Source: Anaeramoeba ignava (taxonomy: Eukaryota > Metamonada > Anaeramoebidae). Taken from it: 64,000 nt of DNA. The number at the start of each line of letters is the position of its first letter. Positions within the stretch are counted from its first letter, which is position 1. The position numbers and the translations under genes are program-made. The notes under the pieces are model-generated. The model saw only the letters and a list, made by a program, of their open reading frames with translations, searched no databases and had not been told where the DNA came from. Of the stretch, positions 12,301 through 21,000 are shown in pieces. The stretch spans positions 1,736,927 through 1,800,926 of the forward strand of contig JAPDFW010000059.1 in NCBI GenBank assembly GCA_028826165.1. The letters run 5' to 3'.

Positions 12301-13350
12301 TTATTGCTTTTTTTTTTTTTTCTCTTTAAAAAAAAAATACCTAAAGCAAATTCAATTAATTCTTCAAATTCAGATTCCATTTGAAGTATTTGTTCAATAT
12401 AAATTAAAAAAATTTGTAATAATTTCTCAATAAGGTATTGAATAAAAAGAAAATTTCTTTTTCTTGATTCTTTAAAACGTTGATCTTTTTCATCTATATG
12501 TGTTCGAATCTTTTTAGAAAGATTTAATTTAAATTTAATTTAAATTTTAATTTAAATTTGATTTAAAACCTTTTCAATAATTTTAGAATATAAAATAATA
12601 GCAGGCTTTGTTAATTCTGCTAAAATAAAACATAAATTATGCTCTAAAAAAAATAATTGATTAATTTTGGAACGAGATAATATCATTAACATTTCTAATG
12701 AAACTGCACTAAAATAAAGAGAAAAAGAACTTTGTTCAATTTTTTTCCTCATTTGTTCTTGATTTTTAGTTTCATTTTCTGATTGAGTTGAATCACTTAT
12801 TGATTTTTCTTTTAATTCTAAATTTAAAAGAAAAATGAATATTAAAAAATTTTTTAATAAAGAATAAATAATTTTTTTTACTTTCAAAAAGTAAATTGCA
12901 AAATTGTTTTAAAATTGTAATATTTGCTAAAATTAAGTCTTTTGGATGACAAGCATCTTGTTTTATTGCTTCTTGAATAAATTCTTCATTTTGTATAATA
13001 TCAGAATTGATTTTAAATTGATTTTTTAGTGGAAATGAAACTGGAAACCAATTTTGATAAGTATCAATAAATTCTAATGAAAATTTATAAAACCAATTTG
13101 ATAAAGAAATCTTCGATATAAAGAATTGTTTATTAAAAAAAGTTTTAAATTAATTTCTTTGTTTTGTTTATTTTGTTTATTTTTTAATTTTTACTGCTTC
13201 TATAAATTGATCTTTTTTAATATATAAATTTATTAAATTTTCATTTCCTAAAAATTTTGGAATTAAATTTCGATCTTCTTTTTGTAAAGAAGGTTTTCTT
13301 GGTTTATTTTTATTTTTATTCTGATTCTTTGGAGAATTAGTTTTTTTCAT
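2041..13350 (-). CDS. Neurobeachin/LRBA-type BEACH protein, six exons, one apparent frameshift before the WD40 part
   Basis: Large BEACH scaffolds act in vesicle trafficking. My exons are 13350-13195, 13110-12882, 12817-12570, 12509-12341, 12206-11134 and 11047-3317. All junctions are GT-AG and phase-consistent, giving about 3201 residues before the frame break. Approximate domains: helical/armadillo-like N-terminal region; LamG/ConA-like module near 1074-1250 (from FDFDGRTSCLKIPSLG); PH-BEACH near 2330-2430 (IILIVPCQLIHMYQEIEGKI); BEACH near 2466-2750 (WQTRQISNFEYLMHLNIFSG, PVFPWIL, FHYGSHYSN, LPEFFYLPDFL); then an Asn/Gln/Glu/Lys tract. The WD40 repeats (ATGSYDTTIIIW, GHDDEITCLKIN, SGSKDGSLMI) are in a shifted frame (2041 to about 3339) and match the neurobeachin/LRBA C terminus. 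The ATG at 13350 opens exon 1. The shift may be a real mutation or an assembly error. Confidence 0.85.
2935..4345. repeat. TTTTGA/TTTTCA hexanucleotide tract coding for Asn/Gln/Glu
   Basis: About 1.4 kb of degenerate hexamers (TTTTGA, TTTTCA, TTTTTA, TTCAAT) with G and C placed only at fixed positions of the unit. Read on the minus strand in the gene frame it gives N-Q-N-E-I-E. Several other frames on both strands are also long and open, giving FDFHFQ or KMKIK-type strings, because the units avoid stops. The tract joins the BEACH domain to the WD40 part and is the likely site of the frame change near 3340-3360. Confidence 0.85.
11048..11133 (-). other. Intron 5 of the BEACH gene
   Basis: 86 nt on the minus strand, GTAAAGC...ATCAAG, phase 0. 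It joins DLSMK to ENKFMLIKQ and removes in-frame stops. Confidence 0.7.
12207..12340 (-). other. Intron 4 of the BEACH gene
   Basis: 134 nt, GTATTTT...CTTACAG, phase 1, rebuilding a GAG codon (IEFAL-E-AHFNILFH). It contains long A/T homopolymers and stops in all useful frames. Confidence 0.75.
12510..12569 (-). other. Intron 3 of the BEACH gene
   Basis: 60 nt, GTTTTAAATC...CTAAAAAG, phase 0, joining SKIIEK to IRTHIDEKDQRF. Confidence 0.7.
12818..12881 (-). other. Intron 2 of the BEACH gene
   Basis: 64 nt, GTAAAAAAAA...AAATTTAG, phase 1, joining CNLLFE to KLKEKSISD. Confidence 0.7.
13111..13194 (-). other. Intron 1 of the BEACH gene
   Basis: 84 nt, GTAAAAATT...TATCGAAG, phase 0, joining KKDQFIEA to ISLSNWFYKFS. 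The read-through would stop after five codons. Confidence 0.7.
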
Positions 13351-13483
13351 ATTTTTATTTATTAAAAAGAAAAAAAAGAAAAGGAAAAAAATGAAAAACG
13401 AAAAATGAAAATTAATTTTTTTTTTAAAATTTTTTTTTCTCTTTTGTTTGAAAGAAAAATTTTCTCAATTAATTGGATTTAAA

Positions 13484-14857
13484 TTAATTGATTAATTTTT
13501 TAATTCTTTCAGGCATTTCACGGAGAGCATAAGAATTTTGCTCAAATCTTTTAAAAGTAATACCAGACCAAGTAAAATCAAGAAGTTTTTTTTGATCATT
13601 TTTTTTAAATGAATTTTCAAAAAGATCTGTTTGAGAAAAATAAGAAGTGTCAAAACAAGAAACATCAAGTTCCGATTGCAAAAGAGGAATGAAAGGGACT
13701 TCTGAGTTTCGTAAATTGACTTTTTCCCAATTAACGTTCTGGAAGAACTTGTGATTTTTAATTTGAGAAATTGAAGAAAAACGGTTTTTTGGAAAAGTGA
13801 TTAATTTGGAAATTAATTCTTTTGCTTCTTGGCTTAAATGTATATTAGAAGGAATTGAGTAATTGAAAGTTAGCACATTTCTAAGTGTTTTTTTTGTGTT
13901 TTTGTCGTGGAAAGGAGGCTTTCCAATAAGCATTTCATAAAGAATAACACCAATTGCCCAAAAATCCACTTTTTCATCATAACCCATTTCAAGTTTCTTT
14001 GAAGAGGAGAATTTATTGAATGTATTCCCAGTCGATAAAAGAACTTCAGGAGCAATATATTCAGGTGTTCCTACTAGCGATACTGCCCTTTTACGTTTTA
14101 TATTTTCGAAATTTTCAGAATTTTCAAAAGGTGAATTTTTTTCGTTTTTTTTGATCCAAATTGAATTTGAATTGGAATTCTCTTTCATTTTCTTCATTTC
14201 TTGATGATACATTTCCATATCAAAATCCATAAGAGTTTTTTCGAATTTTTGTTGATCTGTATCAAAAAGATCCTTGAAAAAAGAAACGTCTTTTGACAAT
14301 CCAAAATCTGCCAATTTTAAGTGACCATTTGAATCAATCAGAAAATTTTCAGGTTTTAAATCACGATGAATAAATCCAATTTGATGTAAAGCCTCAACTG
14401 CAGAAATAATTTCGCATAAATAAAAACGAGCTTGTTTTTCGTTCATTTTTTTCACATTTGAAAGTAAAGAAGCAAAATCACCTCCAGGTTGGAATTCCAT
14501 TAAAAAATAAATAGATTTTGAGTCTTGAAATGTTTTGAAAGCTTTGACTAACCAATCTGAATTATGTCCAATTAAAACGTCTCTTTCTGCTTTTATTCTT
14601 TCAACTTGTTTTTCATTTTGAAATTTGGATTTTTTCATTCTTTTGATTGCAAATATTCCTTTTTGTTCATCTTTTACAACAAAAACATCCCCATATGCTC
14701 CTTCTCCTATTTTTGTAACTACTTCAAACTCTTCAATTCTTGTTTTTTTTCTTCTCATTCGAAGATGATTTGTTTCCTTTTCAAAATGCTTTTCAATTCT
14801 TTTCTCAACTTCTAATTCAGATTCAATTTGCAAAATTTCATTTGTGAATTTTTTCAT
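13484..14857 (-). CDS. NDR/LATS-type AGC serine/threonine kinase
   Basis: NDR kinases work with MOB proteins in Hippo/morphogenesis-type pathways that control cell shape and division. The 457-residue product is a single exon from an ATG. Residues 1-43 form the basic helical N-terminal region expected for MOB binding (KETNHLRMRRKKTRIEEF). The kinase domain follows: glycine loop GEGAYGDV (51-58), catalytic-site lysine K72 (FAIKRMKK), HRDLKPEN with D166, and DFG with D184. There is a long basic insert between DFG and the activation loop, as in NDR kinases. The activation-loop serine is S260 in RAVSLVGTPEYIAPEV. The C-terminal hydrophobic motif is ITFKRF with Thr near 434. All key residues are present, so it should be active. 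NDR versus LATS is not settled. Confidence 0.93.
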   Translation of the reverse strand: MKKFTNEILQIESELEVEKRIEKHFEKETNHLRMRRKKTRIEEFEVVTKIGEGAYGDVFVVKDEQKGIFAIKRMKKSKFQNEKQVERIKAERDVLIGHNSDWLVKAFKTFQDSKSIYFLMEFQPGGDFASLLSNVKKMNEKQARFYLCEIISAVEALHQIGFIHRDLKPENFLIDSNGHLKLADFGLSKDVSFFKDLFDTDQQKFEKTLMDFDMEMYHQEMKKMKENSNSNSIWIKKNEKNSPFENSENFENIKRKRAVSLVGTPEYIAPEVLLSTGNTFNKFSSSKKLEMGYDEKVDFWAIGVILYEMLIGKPPFHDKNTKKTLRNVLTFNYSIPSNIHLSQEAKELISKLITFPKNRFSSISQIKNHKFFQNVNWEKVNLRNSEVPFIPLLQSELDVSCFDTSYFSQTDLFENSFKKNDQKKLLDFTWSGITFKRFEQNSYALREMPERIKKLIN

Positions 14858-14920
14858 TCTTTTAAAATTAAAACAAAAAATTAAAATTAAAAATTAAAAA
14901 TTAAAATTAAAATTAAAATA

Positions 14921-14940
14921 AAAAAAAAGTGGAACAAAAT
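14921..14940 (-). promoter_or_regulatory. TTTTGTTCCACTTTTTTTT motif, possible 3'-end signal
   Basis: About 28 nt downstream of the stop of the small gene ending at 14968. The same motif lies 28 nt downstream of the BTB-TLDc pseudogene stop (17999-18020, plus). Its role is a guess. Confidence 0.3.
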
Positions 14941-14967
14941 TATTTTTTTTTTTATTCTTTTTTTTTT

Positions 14968-15344
14968 TTACCTTTGTTTTCTTGACCAAATTGTATATAT
15001 TTTTTCAACAAATGATTGAGAAAACCATTGTTTAAAAAAAAGTGACTTGTTTGTTTTTTTTTTTTATAAATTAGAAATTTCTTGTTAAAAGAAAAAATTT
15101 TTAATTTTTTTTAATTTTTTTTTACTTTTCTTTCTGTTGATGAAGAAATTTGAATTGAAGGAAAAGAAGAATCAAAAAATAATGATCTTGCAATTTCATT
15201 GAAAGAAAGATTATTTTCAATTTCTAAATCAATTTCTATTTCATTTTGATTTTCATTTTGATTTTGATTTTCGTTTTGATTTTCATTTTCATTTTGATTT
15301 TGATTTTTTTTGATCAATTGATCTTGAAATTTGGAATTTATCAT
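14968..15344 (-). CDS. Small Asn/Gln-rich protein of unknown function, two exons
   Basis: Exon 1 is 15344-15126 and exon 2 is 15045-14968. They are joined in phase 0 (GTAAAA donor; AACAAG acceptor). The product is 98 residues: MINSKFQDQLIKK, an N/Q/E tract (about 14-36), then LSFNEIARSLFFDSSFPSIQ, SSSTERK, and a C terminus SLFFKQWFSQSFVEKIYTIW. Without splicing, exon 1 runs into a stop soon after the donor. I recognise no family. The aromatic C-terminal segment looks like real protein and supports the splice. It lies between the kinase and the CHTOP-like gene, all on the minus strand. Confidence 0.5.
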
Positions 15345-15676
15345 TTTAATTTTATTGGAATTTTTTAAAAGAAAATAAAATTAAAAATAAAATGAAATAA
15401 ATCTAAATTTAATTTTTGATAAATTTATTATCTAAAAAAAATAAAAAAATGAAAAAAAAAAAAATCAAAAATTTTGTTTTGTTGATTTTGAAATTTTATG
15501 AATTAAATTGTTAAATCTAAACCAGAATTAAATTTCGAATAATTTTTGTTTTGTTCTTCTTTTTGATTTTAGATTTTTTTTAAAAAAATAATTGTTTTTT
15601 TTGTTTTTGAATGAAAAAGAAATTAAAAAAAGAAATTAAAAAAGAAATTAATTAAGTAAGCGATTAAATTTTCTTT
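15345..15676. other. Intergenic, no gene seen
   Basis: Homopolymer-rich AT spacer between two minus-strand genes. It should hold the promoter of the small gene and the 3' UTR of the CHTOP-like gene. I see no coding segment. Confidence 0.5.
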
Positions 15677-16413
15677 TTAATTTGTATCATTTTCGTTGTC
15701 ATTTTCGTTATCGTTATCATTTTCATTATCATTTTCATTATCATTTTCATTATCATTGTCATTGTCATTTTCGTTATCTTCATCTTTATTTTGATCATCA
15801 TTAGCATTGGCATTAGCATCATTATTACTTTCTTTTGTATTGTCATTGGCATCTTTATCTTGATTGTCATTTTCTTTATTGTTTAATTGAGAATTTTCTT
15901 TTTGATTAATTTGGGATTTTTCTTCATCTCCTTTTTGATAATCTTCAATTTCTTGATCTAATAAATTTTTCATATAATCTCCATCTTTCATCATGTATTC
16001 ATTTAGTTGTTTATCTAACATTTCTGCTGACATTCTTTCTTTTGCAATTTTCTTTCCAAAAGTTTTTTTATTTTGATTAAAATTTCTTTTTTTTGGAAAT
16101 CTTCTTGGTTTAAAATTTCTTTTGATAAAATTCAAAAGTAAAAAGATTTAGATATAAACGTAATAAGATAAATTGTTTTTAAATTAAAAGCTTATTTGAA
16201 ATATTTGCATTTAATTGTTTTTCTTTTATTTATTTTCTTTTTTTTTTTTTATTTTGCAAACCTATTCATAGGATTTCGGTTAAATCTTGGTTTTGAATTA
16301 AATCTTGTTTGTCTTTTGTTTGGAAATCGATTCCGATTAGATCTTGAAAATTCACTTGGTTTATCGAAATTTGCAAATCTTTCACTTAAAGTTCCTGTTT
16401 TTCTATTACTCAT
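15677..16413 (-). CDS. CHTOP/FoP-like mRNA-export factor, two exons
   Basis: CHTOP (Friend of PRMT1) binds RNA, is methylated by PRMT1 and links to TREX-mediated mRNA export in the nucleus. Exon 1 (16413-16262) encodes MSNRKTGTLSERFANF and an Arg/Asn/Phe-rich basic stretch. Exon 2 (16118-15677) continues NFKPRRFPKKRN and has two tandem copies of the C-terminal FoP motif, LDKQLNEYMMKDG and LLDQEIEDYQ, close to the family LDxxLDxYM pair. The phase-2 junction (donor AG|GTTTGC, acceptor ATCAAAAG) rebuilds an Arg codon. The last ~90 residues are an Asn/Asp/Glu tail. Length is 197 residues. The ALYREF family shares a related C-terminal motif, but no RRM is present here. The start is 83 bp from the divergent BTB-TLDc pseudogene. 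Confidence 0.7.
16119..16261 (-). other. Intron of the CHTOP-like gene
   Basis: 143 nt, GTTTGCAAAA...ATCAAAAG, phase 2. Stops occur in the read-through frame. Confidence 0.65.
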
Positions 16414-16495
16414 TTTTTAAAAAAAATTAAAAAAGGAAAAAAATGAAAAATTATTTTTTTAAATTTTTTTTTTTCATTTTTTTTTAAAATAAAAA
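16414..16495. promoter_or_regulatory. Divergent promoter region, copy 1
   Basis: The 82 bp between the starts of the CHTOP-like gene and BTB-TLDc copy 1 are nearly identical to 38667-38746, between ARH exon 1 and BTB-TLDc copy 2. On each strand there is a TTTTTCATTTTTTT-like motif shortly upstream of the ATG. The copied block stops at the divergent start codons. Confidence 0.55.
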
Positions 16496-17971
16496 ATGGA
16501 AACTTATTTAAATTTAGAAAAACTTTCAAATGATTTAAAAAATTTATTCCAAAATCAAAATCAAAATGAAAACCAAAATGAAAGTTATTTTGATTTTGAA
16601 ATAATTTGTGAACAAAATCAAATTTCATTTAAAACTCATAAATCAATTCTTTCATCAAGAAGTCAATATTTTAAATCTCTTTTTAAATCTAAAAATGAAA
16701 GAATATCAAGAAAATAAATTAATTCTAAAAGATGTTTCAAGTTCAATTTTATTCCCAATTTTAAATTATTTTTATTCAGGAAAAATTGAAATTAATTTAG
16801 AAAATGTAATTCAAATTTTAATTTTTTCATCAAAATATTTAATTGATGAATTAATTGAAATTTCTTCAAATTTTATCAAAAAGAATTTTCAAATTGAAAC
16901 TATTGTTGATATTCTTAAATTATCTGAATCAATGAACCTAAATCAATTATTAGATTCTTCTTATCAATTTATTTTTGAAAATTTTGAAGAATTTATTAAA
17001 ACTTCATTTTTTTTTGAACTTGAAGAAAATCATTTAAATTCAATTTTATTAAATGATGAACTTTCGATAAATGAATTTGAACTTTTCCAATCAATAATCA
17101 AATGGGGAAAACATAAATCAAATATTAATCAAGAAAAAGAATTAGAAAAAGAAGAAAAAGAACAAATTCAAATTCAAATTTCAAATATTATTGATAAAAT
17201 CAGATTTATTGATTTTACAAATAAAGAACTTAAAACTATTTTGAAAGAAGATTTAATTCCAAATCAAATTTCAGAAAAATTAATTCAATTCCAAAAACTT
17301 GATGAAAATGATAAAAATGAAAAAGAATTAAAACAATTTATTGAAAAAGAAAATTCATTAATTTTCAAATCAAGATTAGGTTTACATTCTTCATCAATAA
17401 TAGAAGAAAAAAAACATTCCAATAAATTAAAAGAATGGATAAATGATGATGAATTCTTTTACAAAATGAAAAAAAGGATATTCAGCTAAAAAAGATGGAT
17501 TTGATTCTAAGAAATGGCATTCATCAGTTGATAACAAAGGAAAAACATTAGTTATTATTAAAACCAAAAGATAAATATATTTTTGGAGGATTTACTCAAA
17601 TTGGATTTATTTCCGATCAAGAATTTTGGGAATCAAAAGATTCAGGAGGAGGATGGATTAAAGATATAAATGCATTTATTTTTTCATTAAGAAATAATAA
17701 GAATGATAGAAAACCTTCAAAATTTGAAATTAAACAAGGAGGAAGAAATGCACTTTTTTATCGTTTAAATTGTGGACCTAAATTTTCAGGAGATATTTCT
17801 TTAAATTCTAATCTTCAAGCTGGTTATACAGAATTTGGATATATGTATCAACTTCCAAAAGGAATGAAACCTTATAAAGATGAAGCTAGAAATTATTTAG
17901 CTGGTTCTAGAAATAAATGGATTATTGAAGAAGTTGAGACTTATTTCATTAAAAATAAATTAAAAAATTAA
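16496..17971 (+). pseudogene. BTB-BACK-TLDc gene copy 1, frameshifted
   Basis: Nearly identical to the intact gene at 38747-40201. Three single-A additions break the frame: near 16690 (AAAAATG versus AAAATG), near 17473 (an A run before GGATATTC) and near 17567 (CCAAAAG versus CCAAAG). Removing all three gives 491 codons, because the net change is +3. Domains by comparison: BTB near 33-125, BACK-like helices to about 300, TLDc from about 325 (DGFDSKKWHSSVDNKGKTL). The stop at 17971 adds a short KNKLKN extension relative to copy 2. Substitutions are few and mostly conservative, so decay is young. Homopolymer sequencing errors are the alternative explanation. Confidence 0.82.
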
Positions 17972-17998
17972 TTAAAAAATAATTAAAAATTAAAAAGG

Positions 17999-18020
17999 TT
18001 TTTGTTCCACTTTTTTTTTT
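17999..18020 (+). promoter_or_regulatory. TTTTGTTCCACTTTTTTTT motif, possible 3'-end signal
   Basis: Starts 28 nt after the stop of BTB-TLDc copy 1 and matches the motif at 14921-14940 (minus). A similar distance from a stop in both cases suggests, but does not show, a 3'-end role. Confidence 0.3.
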
Positions 18021-18096
18021 GCTTTTATTGAATTTTAAATGAAAAAAAAAATTTAACTGGAAATTAAATGGAAATTAACTGTTTTTGTGGATTTAA

Positions 18097-21000
18097 TTAT
18101 TTTTTAGAAAAAGCATAAAGTTTATCAGCCAATTTAATAAGTTTATCATGAAATTCAATATCTTGATAATTAATTTTAGGGACATTTTTGAAACCATAAA
18201 AAGCACCAAACCAAGCAGAAGCCAAAATACCAATTGAATCAGAATCACCTTCATTCAAGTATCTCATGCATAATTCAGGCCAATTATCTTGAGCAGCCAG
18301 AAGACAATCCCAAGCAATTAATGGGGCATCATGACCAGAACTTCCACCCCAACCGCTAAAAGAAACTGATTTAATCCAAGCATCTCTGACCTTAATATTA
18401 TCATAATTATCAGGCCATTTAATTGATTCAAAAGATGGTTTCTCAATATCAAGGTTTCTTTCATGGAGATAAGTTTTCCATTTTTCAATAAAAAAATCCA
18501 TTTTCTTTATATTTGAATCAACATCTCTTCCGCTTGATTTGATATATTCAACAACAAGTGGTATAATTTCGTTTATAAGTTTTTTTCCCCATTCATATAT
18601 CGGAATTTTGTTAATTGCATATGCTGTGAAAAGTGCTCCAGCAACTGAACCTAAATATCCAACTGGGTTATTATGTGTCATTCTTCCACTTTCAACTGAT
18701 ACTGATATTAATTTTCGAATATCTGTTTCTAAATTGGGAAAAGCTAAACCAATAGGAGTGCTTCTCATTCTATTTTATCAATTAATTTTTAATTTTAATT
18801 TTTAATTTTTATTTTAATTTTAATATTAAATTTTGATTTTAATTTTAATTTTAATTTAAATTTTAATTTTATTTTTAATTTTAATTTGAATTTTAATTTT
18901 AATTTTAATTTTGATTTTAATTTCATTCTATAATTAATTTTATTTTAAATTTTGATTTTAATTTTAATTTTAATTTTGATTTTAATTTTAATTTTAATTT
19001 TAATTTTAATTTTAATTTTAATTTTAATTTTAATTTTAATTTTAATTTTAATTTTAATAATATTAATTTTAATTTTAATTTTAATTTAAATTTTAATTTT
19101 AATTTTAATTTTAATTTTAATTTTGATTTTAATTTTAATTTTAATTTTAATTTTAATTTTAATTTTAATTTTAATTTTTAATTTTAATTTAAATTTCATT
19201 CTATAATTAATTTTATTTTAAATATTGATACGCTGCACCACAACCACCTCCTCTTGAATTAAAAGATAATTTATCCCAAAGTTTTGGAACATTTCTTGAA
19301 ATAAAATTAACACCAGAAATACAACTACCACCTGGAGCTCTACCTGCCATATCATTAAAACATTCAACATATTGTTCTCCAATATGAATATATATATATT
19401 CATCAATTGGAAGATAATCGGTTTTTTTCTTTTCTGGTTCTTTTTTTTTTTCCTTTTCTTTTTCATTTATTGTTGGAATTAATATAATATTCTTTCTTAA
19501 TTGATCTTCAAAATTTTCTTCTTTTTTTTCTTCTTCTTCTTTTTTTTCTTGATTATCTTTTTTCTCTTCTTCTTTTTCTTGTACAATTCCTTCTGCAGTT
19601 GCAATCATCATTACCTTATTAAAAATGAAAATCAATTTTTAATTTTGATTTTAATTTTAATTTTAATTTTAATTTTGATTTTAAATTTAATTTTAATTTT
19701 AATTTTAATTTTAATTTTAATTTTAATTTTAATTTTAATTTTTAATTTTGATTTTGATTTAAATTTTAGTTTTAGTTTTAATTTTAATTTTAATTTTAAT
19801 TTTGATTTTAATTTTAGTTTTAATATATAAATTTAATACAGTATCATCACTAACTCTCCATTTTGATCCTCTTAACTCTAAAGCTGTTATTCCTTTTCCA
19901 TCTGTAATTCTCATTAAATCTGCATGAATACTTTCAGTAGAATAATCAAATTCATATCTTCCACCATGATATCCAAGTGCATCTCCTAGTAAATTTTATT
20001 TTAAATTTTATTTTAAATTATTATAAATTTTATTTTAAATTTTATTATAAATTTTATTATAAATTTTGTTTTAAATTTTGTTTTAAATTATTATAAATTT
20101 TATTTTAAATTTTATTATAAATTTTATTATAAATTTTATTATAAATTTTATTTTAAATTTTGTTATAAATTTTATTATAAATTTTATTATAAATTTTGTT
20201 TTAAATTTTGTTTTAAATTTTGTTATAAATTTTATTATAAATTTTATTATAAATTTTGTTATAAATTTTATTATAAATTTTATTATAAATTTTGTTATAA
20301 ATTTTATTTTAGATTTTATTTTAAATTTTATTATAAATTTTATTATAAATTTTATTATAAATTTTATTATAAATTTTATTATAAATTTTATAAAGCAAGG
20401 AATATTTAAGTGATAAAAGAAATTTTTTTGTAAGTGATGATTTTTCGCATTAGCAACAAAAAAATTAATTAAAGAAAAATTTTTCTCCTTTAGAAATTTT
20501 TTGGTTTTGAAAAAGAATACATTTCCAGGATTTAAGTTTGATTTTTATGTGCAGTTTTGGACTTAGTTTGATTTATTCTGTGGAAAATTTGCATCAATTG
20601 GTTGGTGAAAAAAATAAAATGAAAAAGAAAGAATTTAAGCAATTCTGTTGCAAGAAAAGATTTTGAAAAGAGATTAAATTTTGTTTTTGATTTGTTTTGA
20701 TTGATTTTATTTTAGATTAAAATTGAATAAAAAAATATGAAAAAAAAAGTTTTTTGAAAGAAGAAAAATTAAACTGAAAGGAATCAGAGTGGTGATCAAT
20801 GAAGGAAAGAAGAAGATGAAAATAGATGAAGAGTGAAAGAGTGAGAAAAGGTAAGAGGAAAGAAAATAAATTGGAAATAGTAAGGGGAATAGATAAGTGA
20901 AAAGTGAAAAAAAATAATTAAGAGCATGATCAGTGAAGTGAGAGATAAGGAAAGGTTCGAATGATTGACATCTCGTCATCTCCGCGCACGCAAGCGGCGC

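Noticed and set aside
12552-12887. Separate 111-codon gene
   Set aside because: No ATG; it is exon 3 of the BEACH gene plus parts of introns 2 and 3.
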